Assembly (NCBI GenBank): GCA_011049955.1
Contig: DRGV01000059.1
Coordinates: 1 to 7,179 of the forward strand
DNA: 7,179 nt
Direction: 5' to 3'
Origin: a bacterium
GTDB lineage: Bacteria > UBP18 > UBA7526
Positions 1 through 5,797 of this stretch are shown here, one piece after another. The notes under the pieces were generated by a model, which worked only from the letters and a program-made list of their open reading frames with translations, did not search any database and had not been told where the DNA came from. Both the position numbers and the translations under genes were made by a program. Numbering within the stretch: position 1 is the stretch's first letter; the number at the start of each line of letters is the position of its first letter.

Positions 1-168
1 ATCAATCCCAACTTAGTAGAGGCCCACTACTATCTTGCTCTTTCCTATGAGAGAAAGGGAGAAAGAAATAAGGCGATTGCTAAATTAGAAGAGATAATGA
101 AGAAAGATAGATACGGAGAGTGGGGCCAGAAGGCAACAGAAGCCTACCGAAGCCTAAAAAGACATTAA
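1..168 (+). CDS. C-terminal end of a TPR-repeat protein (5' end outside window)
   Basis: Frame 1 is open from the first base to a TAA at 166-168, giving the last 55 residues of a protein that begins upstream. Residues 2-36 fit one tetratricopeptide repeat: the run EAHYYLALSYERKGERNKAI has the usual small and aromatic positions (A, Y, LA, Y, G, A), followed by a second helix ending in LEEIMKKD. A short helical tail (WGQKATEAYRSLKRH) closes the protein. TPRs mediate protein-protein contacts; the partner and cellular location cannot be read from this fragment. The next gene starts about 100 nt downstream, so operon membership with it is uncertain. The reading frame is secure, the TPR assignment is good, and the function is unknown. 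Confidence 0.65.
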   Translation: MNPNLVEAHYYLALSYERKGERNKAIAKLEEIMKKDRYGEWGQKATEAYRSLKRH

Positions 169-201
169 AAATATAAGTTACGATCAATTCAGAATGGGCT
201 A

Positions 202-258
202 TAATAAGAAAGACTCTCGCTATCGCTCGAGAACCTTGTTATTCGGGCTTTCTTAGTA
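202..258. repeat. Imperfect inverted repeat enclosing a reversed GCGAAGCGAG-type motif
   Basis: The arms at 202-212 (TAATAAGAAAG) and 248-258 (CTTTCTTAGTA) pair at 10 of 11 positions around a 35-nt loop. The loop carries CTCGCTATCGCT at 216-227, the reverse complement of AGCGATAGCGAG, a word also found near 2764 and 5781. It lies between the TPR gene and the ComEC-like ORF. It could act as a weak terminator for the TPR gene, but the stem is A/T-rich and no clean T tract follows, so the role is open. Confidence 0.35.
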
Positions 259-272
259 GAGGGGGAAAGCGA

Positions 273-455
273 ATGCGCGCCCTCATAATAAATATCAGTG
301 CCCGAAACCTCTTCGGTCATCCCCACGCCGAGGTGTTAAAAAGGTTCCAGAATCTAGAGATTAAGGTATATCGTACAGATAAAAATGGAACGATTACTAT
401 AATTACAGATGGAAGGGATTACTGGGTCAAGACTATGCTGAAAGAAAAAGACTAA
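273..455 (+). pseudogene. ComEC-like metallo-beta-lactamase C-terminal remnant (60 aa)
   Basis: The 60-residue product resembles the last stretch of the ComEC/Rec2 metallo-beta-lactamase-like domain. ALIINISARN, then FGHPHAEVLKRFQNLEIKVYR, then TDKNGTITIITDG match the family pattern in which an IISV strand is followed by an N-FGHP-evl motif and a terminal vyrTd-G-i-i-tdG strand pair. ComEC is the inner-membrane channel for DNA uptake, and this soluble domain lies at its C-terminal end. The HxHxDH metal site and the SHHGS segment that should come earlier are absent. The frame is open upstream only to about 177, and its translation shows no ComEC likeness. I read it as a 5'-truncated remnant, although AGAGGGGG at 258-265 could serve as a ribosome binding site and a small expressed protein is possible. 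The family match is from memory of the domain pattern, without a search. Confidence 0.5.
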
Positions 456-543
456 GAAAGTGAGCGAAGAAATCAAATTTTTACTTCTTACTTTTTACTT
501 GCCACTTCCCGGTGAGAACTATGTCCCAGACCTGGAGGAATAG

Positions 544-1080
544 ATGAGAGAGGGGCGCGGAGGGAAGCGAAGCTTCAGGGCAAAGGAGGAGGAGAGAAGA
601 GAAGTAGAAGAGAAAAGGTTACTAAAAGAAAAGGCAAAATTAGAAGAGACCTCTCTTCCGGAAGAAGAGCGATTGAGGAAGTCAGTCATGGAGAGGGAGA
701 GGGAGAAAGAGAATCGGGTAGCGGAGGCCAAGAGAAGCTTAGAGGAATTGCGCAAGAGAGAGGAAGAGCAGAGAAGGATCGCTATCGAGGCTTCTCGCAA
801 GGTCCAGGAGGTTCGCGAAGCGAGAGAGACGGAAGAGAAGAGACTAAAGCTGAGAATGGTAGAACTGGAAAGGGTCAAGAAAGTTCCCGAGGAAAAAGTT
901 TCTATCCCGCCAGTTTTTAAAAAGCAAGAACTGGCTCCACCACCTACTCCAAAGAAGAAAAAGCCCGAGGCCCCAACAGTAAAGAAGCCCACACCTCTTG
1001 TCCTTTTTTTGAAAATCGCAATTGCTATTACCCTCGTCTTGATCAATATCCTTATCTGGAGAACAGTATTTACTAAATAA
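544..1080 (+). CDS. Coiled-coil protein with C-terminal membrane anchor, unknown function
   Basis: I do not recognise a named family. The 178-residue protein has three zones. Residues about 12-115 are almost entirely Glu, Arg, Lys, Ala and Leu and should form a long helix or coiled coil (for example KEEERREVEEKRLLKEKAKL). Residues 116-150 are a Pro/Lys-rich linker (PPVF, APPPTPKKKKP). Residues about 151-172 (PLVLFLKIAIAITLVLINIL) form one hydrophobic helix followed by only RTVFTK. With no N-terminal signal peptide, this predicts a tail-anchored protein with its charged arm in the cytoplasm. The ATG at 544 follows GGAGGA (534-539) by 4 nt. The stop is 13 nt before the dcd start, so the two are probably co-transcribed. 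Biased composition means similarity searches will give many false coiled-coil hits. Confidence 0.7.
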   Translation: MREGRGGKRSFRAKEEERREVEEKRLLKEKAKLEETSLPEEERLRKSVMEREREKENRVAEAKRSLEELRKREEEQRRIAIEASRKVQEVREARETEEKRLKLRMVELERVKKVPEEKVSIPPVFKKQELAPPPTPKKKKPEAPTVKKPTPLVLFLKIAIAITLVLINILIWRTVFTK

Positions 1081-1093
1081 TGAGGAGGTGTCT

Positions 1094-1612
1094 ATGAGTA
1101 TTTTAACCAGAGGAGAGATATTAAAGGAGATTAAGAAGGGTAGAATAAAGATCGAGCCCTTCGACGAGTCGAAGGTGGGACCGGGCTCTATGGATCTTCA
1201 CCTGGGAAACGAGTTCCGGATATTCAAAAAAGTGCACAACGTAGTTCATGTATCAGAGAAAACTTCCCATGAGCAGGTAACAGAGGTAATCAAGGTAAAG
1301 AAGTACTTCGTCTTGATGCCTGGGGAGACGATACTTGGGATTACCAGAGAGAAAATTACCTTGCCCAGTGATATCTGTGGCTGGCTTGAGGGAAGATCGA
1401 GATTCGCCAGGTTTGGTCTTCTGGTCCACATCTCAGCCAGTTTCATGCATCCCGGAATCGCCAATCACCAGGTCCTGGAGATCTCAAATTTTAGCCCTAT
1501 GCCCTTAGCCATCTATCCCGGGACGTCCATCTGCCAATTCATCTTCCAGAGAACAGTTGGAAAAGCAAAATATCATGGGAAGTATAAGGCTCAGGATGAG
1601 ACAAACTTTTAG
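1094..1612 (+). CDS. dcd: dCTP deaminase (Dcd)
   Basis: The product deaminates dCTP to dUTP, feeding dUMP and dTMP synthesis in the cytoplasm. The 172-residue sequence runs through the family landmarks in order: a substrate-site segment GPGSMDLHLG (29-38), LPSDICGWLEGRSRFARFG (91-108), the HISASFMHPG turn (112-121), VLEISNF (127-133) and a C-terminal YPGTSICQFIF stretch. Arg101, Ser102, Arg106 and Glu129 line up with E. coli Arg110, Ser111, Arg115 and the catalytic base Glu138. The protein is somewhat shorter than the 193-residue E. coli enzyme. I chose ATG 1094 over an in-frame GTG at 1088, because that GTG overlaps the ribosome binding site GGAGG (1084-1088), which is 5 nt from the ATG. One oddity is HPG at 119-121 where E. 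coli Dcd has DPG. Whether the enzyme is also a dUTPase cannot be told by eye. The 3' end overlaps the following gene. Confidence 0.92.
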   Translation: MSILTRGEILKEIKKGRIKIEPFDESKVGPGSMDLHLGNEFRIFKKVHNVVHVSEKTSHEQVTEVIKVKKYFVLMPGETILGITREKITLPSDICGWLEGRSRFARFGLLVHISASFMHPGIANHQVLEISNFSPMPLAIYPGTSICQFIFQRTVGKAKYHGKYKAQDETNF

Positions 1613-2444
1613 TGCCTCTTCCTTCGATGCTAACTTACCCTCTGAATTTGTGGGAAGAGTCCACAGTATCTTCTCTAAAGCCTTCAATATTAAAACAGAA
1701 GAAGATGAGCTTATCTCTATCGTGGCAGCGGAAAAATTAAATGGCCCCAATCGCATTCTCATAAAGCTTCCTGGAGATAATGATTTTACTACTCTCGAAA
1801 TAAAAGAAGGGACGAGAGTAGTAGGAACTACTCAGAAGATAAGTATTGATAACGGAAATTTCCTCATCTCTTTAAGAGAAGCGAAGAAATGGTCGTCTAA
1901 AGTTGAGATAGAAGAGAAAACATTAAGTTCTCGGGTAAGAGACAACTTGTTTGGCTCATTTCCCCAAAAAGATTTTTCAACTAAACAAGAAAGAAGTAGC
2001 ATTTCTCAGGAATTAAGAATCCGCATTCAAGAATTAATCGCATCCATTAAAGAAAGAGATTCTGCCAAAATTTCAAAAAATATTAAAAGGCTCATCGGTT
2101 TTGGAGAAGGTCTCACCCCTTCTGGAGATGATTTCTTAGTAGGCCTTATCGCTTCCTTGTACTTTCTGGGCAATTCGAAATCCCAGCATCTTTTAAAAAA
2201 GATAAAAAGAATTATTAACTTGGAGAAAGAGAAGACTACTTTCTTGAGTGGGAAATTCCTGGAATATGCCTGTCAGGGTAGATTTCCCGAAACTATCCTG
2301 GATCTGATAGAAGCGATTTTTTCTGAAAATGGGGAAGGAACCGAAGAGGCGGCCAGAAGATGTTTAGACTTTGGCGCTACTTCAGGAAGAGATACCCTTT
2401 TAGGGGTAGTAGAGGGGTTAGGTTTAATAGTTCAAGATCGATAG
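1596..2444 (+). CDS. DUF2877 family protein, YlbF/AllH-like
   Basis: The 282-residue protein carries the DUF2877 hallmark LIGFGEGLTPSGDDFLVGL at 166-184 and a second conserved block FGATSGRDTLLG at 259-270, with the intervening SGKFLEYACQGRFPE segment also typical. E. coli YlbF has the corresponding GPGLTPSHDD and GHTSGADTLLG blocks. To my knowledge YlbF is AllH, a subunit of oxamate carbamoyltransferase in anaerobic allantoin use. The role here is inferred from that relation and from the FdrA and DUF1116 genes downstream. The frame is open from TTG 1557, with ATGs at 1575 and 1596. I prefer 1596 because AAGG (1586-1589) lies 6 nt upstream and the family-like part (LPSEFVGRVHSIFSKAFNI) starts soon after. 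Any of these starts overlaps the dcd stop, by 17 nt in this case, which suggests translational coupling. The TAG stop lies at the edge of a 7-bp tandem repeat. Confidence 0.85.
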   Translation: MRQTFSASSFDANLPSEFVGRVHSIFSKAFNIKTEEDELISIVAAEKLNGPNRILIKLPGDNDFTTLEIKEGTRVVGTTQKISIDNGNFLISLREAKKWSSKVEIEEKTLSSRVRDNLFGSFPQKDFSTKQERSSISQELRIRIQELIASIKERDSAKISKNIKRLIGFGEGLTPSGDDFLVGLIASLYFLGNSKSQHLLKKIKRIINLEKEKTTFLSGKFLEYACQGRFPETILDLIEAIFSENGEGTEEAARRCLDFGATSGRDTLLGVVEGLGLIVQDR

Positions 2445-2484
2445 TCTATAGTCCAAAGTCAATAGTCCAAAGTCCAAAGTCCAA
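2443..2484. repeat. 7-bp tandem repeat, AGTCCAA x6
   Basis: Six consecutive 7-bp units stay in phase: AGTCTAT, AGTCCAA, AGTCAAT, AGTCCAA, AGTCCAA, AGTCCAA. The first unit begins inside the TAG stop codon of the DUF2877 gene. It opens a 336-base gene-free gap (2445-2780). Function unknown; replication slippage is a plausible origin. Confidence 0.85.
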
Positions 2485-2780
2485 ATGGTGTAAGTAAGGG
2501 AAAATGGAAAACGAGGAAAAAGGGAAAAATTATTTCAAATGTTTAAAACATAAGTAAAGAATTCTCACTTTCTCACTTTCACTGTTCATTGCTACTTATT
2601 CACTGTTACTTCTTACTTTTTACTTTTCCCATTCGTGTAGCTTTGTGTCCTTTATCTCCGAACTCCGAACTCCCAACTAATCTACTTTTTTACTTTCCTA
2701 CTTTTTACTTTTTCATTTTTACTTTTTACTTTTTCACTGTAAACTGGTTACTGTAAACTTCCAAGCGAAGCGAGGTAGAG
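2485..2780. repeat. Gene-free gap made of short word repeats (CTCACTTT, CCGAACT, ACTTTTT)
   Basis: No credible coding frame is present. After an A/G-rich stretch to about 2560, the + strand becomes C/T-rich and repetitive. TCTCACTT repeats near 2563-2580. CCGAACT, CCGAACT and CCCAACT run in phase at 2658-2678. Five 7-bp units (ACTTTTT, ACTTTTT, CATTTTT, ACTTTTT, ACTTTTT) occupy 2700-2734. ACTGTAAACT occurs at 2736-2745 and again at 2750-2759. The last 17 bases before the fdrA leader (2759-2775) are a motif shared with the DUF1116 leader. I see no convincing promoter or factor-independent terminator, although low-complexity T runs make both hard to judge by eye. Confidence 0.8.
2759..2775 (+). 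promoter_or_regulatory. Repeat-derived ribosome binding site of fdrA
   Basis: The 17-mer TTCCAAGCGAAGCGAGG ends in GAGG (2772-2775), 5 nt before ATG 2781. The same element with two substitutions stands at 5776-5792, at the same distance from the DUF1116 start. It therefore acts as the Shine-Dalgarno site and decides the start; any further regulatory role is inference. Confidence 0.65.
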
Positions 2781-4331
2781 ATGATTCTAAAGAATATTAT
2801 TAAGAAAAATACCTACCAGGACTCTGTCTTCCTGATGTCCATTGCCAATAGGGTAAAGTCTCTAAAGGGAATAGAAGAAGTATCCTGTTTAATGGGAACC
2901 CCGGAGAATAAGAAACTATTGGCAGAAGTGAATCTTTTAACTAAGGAGGGAGAAAAAGCAGAACCCGATGACCTCTTAATTTCTATTTCTGCACGGGATA
3001 AGGAAGCTATTAAAGAGGCATTGGAGAAGATCAAAAAGTTATTGACAGAGAAAGAGGTTAGAAAAGAAGAGGGCGAGACAATCTTACCCAAGAGCCTGGA
3101 TTCTGCTCTTAACCAGTTACCGGATGCCAATCTAGTTCACATCTCTATTCCGGGAAAGTATGTGAGATGGGAAGCAGAGAAGGCCTTAGAAAGAGGCTTA
3201 AATCTCTTCATCTTCAGTGACAATGTTTCCCTAGAAGATGAGTTAGAGTTAAAGAAAATAGCTAAGAGAAAAGGCCTATTGGTAATGGGTCCGGACTGTG
3301 GAACAGCGATAATAAATGGTATTGCTTTAGGATTTGCCAATGTTATTAGGGGAGGAAATATTGGGATTGTTGCCGCAGCAGGAACGGGATTACAGGAGGT
3401 CTCGGTTCTAATTCATAAGGCTGGCCTGGGAATATCTCAGGGGATAGGAACCGGAGGAAGAGACCTATCAAAGGAAATAGGCGGGATTACCATGCTTCAG
3501 GGAATTAAAGCCCTGGAAGATGATCCGGGTATTAAGATAATCGTTTTAATCTCTAAGCCACCAGCAGAAGAAGTGGCAGATAGAATAATAAAAGAAGTAA
3601 AAAGAAGTAAAAAGCCCTTTGTCATAAACTTTCTGGGAAGCAAGATAGGTAAAGAGACCGATAGAATACATTTTGCCTCCACCTTAGAAGAGGCAGCCCA
3701 TAAAGCGATAGCCCTGAGTAAAGGAGAAGAATATAAACCCGAAGTATTTAAAGAAAGAGTAATTTCTTTAGCGAAAAGAGAATCCTCAAAACTTAAAAAT
3801 AGACAAAAGTATATTCGGGGATTATTCTCTGGGGGGACACTATGTGATGAGGCCATGCTCATTTTAAAGGATTTAATTGGCGATATCTATTCTAATATTC
3901 CCCTAAGACCCTCTCTGAAGTTAAAGGACAGCAGACTCAGTCAAGAAAATTCTCTGGTTGACCTAGGAGACGATGAGTTCACTAGGGGAAGGCCCCATCC
4001 CATGATCGATTTTACCCTAAGGAATGAAAGAATCATTCAGGAGGCAAGAGACCCTCAAACAGCGGTAATCCTTTTGGATATCGTCTTGGGCTATGGCGCC
4101 TATCTCCATCCAGCGAATGCCTTGGCTTCCGCAATAGAGGAGGCAAAGGAAAAGAATGTTTCAGTAATAGCCTCTTTATGTGGCACAGAGGACGACCCTC
4201 AGGACTATAAAAGACAGAGGGAAGAATTAGAGAAGATGGGGGTAATCATTATGCCCTCCAATGCCCAGGCAGCGAGGCTCGCTGCCCTGATAATAACAAG
4301 AGGTAGGGCCAGGGGGAAAGTGGGAAAGTGA
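2781..4331 (+). CDS. fdrA: FdrA/AllF-family protein (succinyl-CoA synthetase alpha-like fold)
   Basis: The 516-residue product matches FdrA over its length; E. coli FdrA is about 555. An N-terminal region of about 100 residues comes first, then a Rossmann-like CoA-binding domain (about 115-190) with DANLVHISIPG and MGPDCGTAI (169-177). A ligase-CoA-like domain follows (about 192-290) with GIVAAAGTGLQEVS and GIGTGGRDLS (221-230). A second ligase-like domain (about 345-505) carries FSGGTLCDEAM and the family signature GRPHPMID (403-410). FdrA was long labelled an acyl-CoA synthetase, and to my knowledge is now AllF of oxamate carbamoyltransferase, which phosphorolyses oxalurate to oxamate and carbamoyl phosphate. 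Whether this homologue uses that substrate is not shown. ATG 2781 sits 5 nt after GAGG in a motif shared with the DUF1116 leader. The stop lies inside a GGGAAAGT tandem repeat that also encodes the C-terminal tail (GKVGK). Confidence 0.9.
   Translation: MILKNIIKKNTYQDSVFLMSIANRVKSLKGIEEVSCLMGTPENKKLLAEVNLLTKEGEKAEPDDLLISISARDKEAIKEALEKIKKLLTEKEVRKEEGETILPKSLDSALNQLPDANLVHISIPGKYVRWEAEKALERGLNLFIFSDNVSLEDELELKKIAKRKGLLVMGPDCGTAIINGIALGFANVIRGGNIGIVAAAGTGLQEVSVLIHKAGLGISQGIGTGGRDLSKEIGGITMLQGIKALEDDPGIKIIVLISKPPAEEVADRIIKEVKRSKKPFVINFLGSKIGKETDRIHFASTLEEAAHKAIALSKGEEYKPEVFKERVISLAKRESSKLKNRQKYIRGLFSGGTLCDEAMLILKDLIGDIYSNIPLRPSLKLKDSRLSQENSLVDLGDDEFTRGRPHPMIDFTLRNERIIQEARDPQTAVILLDIVLGYGAYLHPANALASAIEEAKEKNVSVIASLCGTEDDPQDYKRQREELEKMGVIIMPSNAQAARLAALIITRGRARGKVGK
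4268..4286. repeat. Perfect 9-bp inverted repeat near the 3' end of fdrA
   Basis: GGCAGCGAG at 4268-4276 and CTCGCTGCC at 4278-4286 are perfect reverse complements around a single G. The site is coding (Ala-Ala-Arg-Leu-Ala-Ala) and includes the AGCGAG core seen in the intergenic motif on both strands. In RNA the innermost pairs would have to open. It is about 45 nt from the stop and has no T tract after it, so it is not a convincing terminator. Confidence 0.5.
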
Positions 4332-4337
4332 GAAAGT
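4314..4337. repeat. 8-bp tandem repeat GGGAAAGT across the fdrA stop codon
   Basis: GGGAAAGT, GGGAAAGT and GAGAAAGT lie in phase at 4314-4337. The TGA stop (4329-4331) spans the second and third units, so the repeat encodes the last residues of FdrA. The same word in reverse complement (ACTTTCTC) appears near 2567-2580. Confidence 0.8.
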
Positions 4338-4342
4338 GTGAT

Positions 4343-4381
4343 CAATGAAAAATGCAAAATTAGCAATGAAAAATGCAAAAT
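4343..4381. repeat. 18-bp perfect direct repeat, 21-bp spacing
   Basis: CAATGAAAAATGCAAAAT occurs at 4343-4360 and again at 4364-4381, separated by TAG. It lies directly after the fdrA stop. AATGCAAAAT words are one of several intergenic word families in this window. No function is evident. Confidence 0.85.
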
Positions 4382-4590
4382 GAAACTACAAGGTCAGCAC
4401 AGAAAAAATCTGGTGAAAATCTGTGGATTGATTTAACTGTGTTTACCTGTGTTCACCTGTGGTTTTAAGGGTTTAATCCGTCAAATCCGTGGTTCTCGAT
4501 TTTAATTTTTAATTTTCTCAGGGTCCTCTGTGGTTAAAATCTGTGATCTGTGCTGATCTGTAAATAATCTGTGCTAATCTGTGTTCCAAG
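4382..4590. repeat. Intergenic array of ATCTGTG/ACCTGTG words between fdrA and the PRTase-like gene
   Basis: CTGTG occurs nine times between about 4415 and 4583, mostly as ATCTGTG or ACCTGTG, with ATCTGTGATCTGTG in tandem and AATCTGTGCTAATCTGTG at 4566-4583. AATCCGTCAAATCCGTGG near 4478-4494 is a second related pair. Unit spacing is irregular, so this is neither CRISPR nor a strict satellite. The last copy runs straight into the ribosome binding site of the next gene. No coding frame or recognisable RNA gene is seen in the 268-base gap. Confidence 0.8.
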
Positions 4591-4599
4591 GGAGGAGAT

Positions 4600-5682
4600 A
4601 TGGACTATTTAATTAAGAAGGTCAGAAAGAAAGATTTTTCTCTTTATAGGATAGGTCCAGACGGGAAGGGAGTAAAGAGGTATATTATTTCTACTTCCCA
4701 GACCCGCAAAATATGCAACATCCCGGAGATTATGGGCTTCGAGTATATAAATACCCTCCAGGAAGGGATGAAGAAAATCTTAAAGAACCTTCCTTTCCAT
4801 CGCTTTGATGATAAAAGTGTCTCTGTCTTACATTTCCTAAGAGGGGGGCTTAACTTCGGCCTCCCCTTTATCCTTCATAAGGTCTATGGCTTCAATAGGC
4901 ACTTCTCCTCTTTCATCACCTCCCAGAGATATCGAAAGAAGGGGAAGTGGTCCATAAAGTTAGACCAGTATCGTAAGTTCTCCATCCCTAAAGATGCCAA
5001 CATCTTCTTAGGGGATGTCATCGCTACCGGAACCACCATAGAGAATGGATTGGGAATACTTTATAGAAAATGCCTGGAAGAAAAGAAGAATATCAGAAAC
5101 TTCATCGTCTTCACCATCGGTTGCTACAGAGCAGAGAAAATCTTAGAAAAATTTGACAGACTCTTCAAAAAATCATTTGACTATCAGAATACCTATCTCT
5201 ATTATTTAGAAGGAAGGTTTGGTCTTCCAGAGAAGAGGAAGGACTTTAGCATCTGCCTTCCGGGAACAGACCTCGTTAGATATCCTTCTCTTCTCTCTCC
5301 AGAATTCGAACTCTCTCAGTATGAAAAAATATCCTACCCCTTAGAGAGATGCATCATTTATGATGTGGGCTCCCGTTCCTTTGAGTGCCTGACTCACTTA
5401 GAAGATGTCATCGACTACTGGAAGAAACTGTCGAATACGGGAATGACCCTTTATGAGGCATATAAGGAGAGGTGGCCGGAAAGGGAATATATTTCGTTCA
5501 AGAGTTTAAGGGAAGCAAAGAAAAGAACCTGGAAAAATATGAATTCAAAGACAGTTAAAAAACTCTACGGGGCATACCGAAAAAGATGGACTCCAAAGAG
5601 AATAAAAGAGGCAAAAAAGAAAGACTCCCTAAATAAATTCTGTACCCAAAGAATAAAGGAAATAGAGAAACTTATGAAATAA
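4600..5682 (+). CDS. Type I phosphoribosyltransferase-like protein, unknown substrate
   Basis: The 360-residue protein contains a phosphoribosyltransferase-type signature: LHFLRGGLNFGLP (77-89) resembles the RGGL loop, and ANIFLGDVIATGTTIENGLG (133-152) resembles the PRPP-binding loop usually written as two acidic residues followed by TG-T. Here the first acid of the pair is Gly (LGD), so PRPP binding or catalysis may be altered. Residues 153-270 continue with alternating strands and helices. The C-terminal 80 residues are Lys/Arg-rich and repeat LYxAYxxRWxxxR (284-295 and 322-334). The base used cannot be named. The ATG follows GGAGG (4591-4595) by 4 nt. The gene stands between fdrA and the DUF1116 gene, which are normally neighbours, with similar repeats on each side. 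It could be an accessory enzyme, a PRPP sensor or a passenger. Confidence is good for the fold and low for the role. Confidence 0.7.
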   Translation: MDYLIKKVRKKDFSLYRIGPDGKGVKRYIISTSQTRKICNIPEIMGFEYINTLQEGMKKILKNLPFHRFDDKSVSVLHFLRGGLNFGLPFILHKVYGFNRHFSSFITSQRYRKKGKWSIKLDQYRKFSIPKDANIFLGDVIATGTTIENGLGILYRKCLEEKKNIRNFIVFTIGCYRAEKILEKFDRLFKKSFDYQNTYLYYLEGRFGLPEKRKDFSICLPGTDLVRYPSLLSPEFELSQYEKISYPLERCIIYDVGSRSFECLTHLEDVIDYWKKLSNTGMTLYEAYKERWPEREYISFKSLREAKKRTWKNMNSKTVKKLYGAYRKRWTPKRIKEAKKKDSLNKFCTQRIKEIEKLMK

Positions 5683-5775
5683 CTTGAGGCTTCGGAATTT
5701 GAATACATATACACAGATGGTCACGGATTGAATCAGTGCTAATCAGTGTTCCAAATCTGTGCTAATCTGTGGAGA
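5683..5775. repeat. ATCTGTG/ATCAGTG repeat array upstream of the DUF1116 gene
   Basis: A segment at 5731-5754 (AATCAGTGCT, AATCAGTGTT, CCAA) matches 4566-4589 in 22 of 24 positions, and AATCTGTGCTAATCTGTG at 5754-5771 is identical to 4566-4583. CACAGAT at 5713-5719 is the word in reverse. An open frame from GTG 5759 starts inside this array, and I treat that extension as non-coding. Confidence 0.8.
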
Positions 5776-5792
5776 TTCCGAGCGTAGCGAGG
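5776..5792 (+). promoter_or_regulatory. Repeat-derived ribosome binding site of the DUF1116 gene
   Basis: TTCCGAGCGTAGCGAGG matches the fdrA leader element (2759-2775) at 15 of 17 positions. GAGG at 5789-5792 is 5 nt before TTG 5798, exactly the fdrA spacing, which is the main reason for choosing TTG 5798 as the start. Confidence 0.6.
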
Positions 5793-5797
5793 ATATC

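Noticed and set aside
499..520. Possible promoter TTGCCA ... TATGTC before the coiled-coil gene
   Set aside because: Spacing is only 15 nt and the -10 match is poor; similar chance matches occur throughout the T-rich gaps.
519..1046. 175-residue open frame on the - strand
   Set aside because: It is the antisense of the A/G-rich coiled-coil gene, giving a low-complexity Ser/Leu/Phe product; the + strand frame has a good ribosome binding site and sensible domain layout.
2813..3862. Three - strand open frames inside fdrA
   Set aside because: They lie antisense to strongly conserved FdrA sequence and show no family resemblance.
4382..5771. ATCTGTG repeats as a CRISPR array
   Set aside because: Units are only about 7-10 bases, spacing is irregular and there are no uniform unique spacers or cas genes.
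5759..5797. N-terminal extension of the DUF1116 protein from GTG 5759
   Set aside because: The added residues are encoded by the ATCTGTG repeat and the AGCGTAGCGAGG motif, and TTG 5798 has a matched ribosome binding site.
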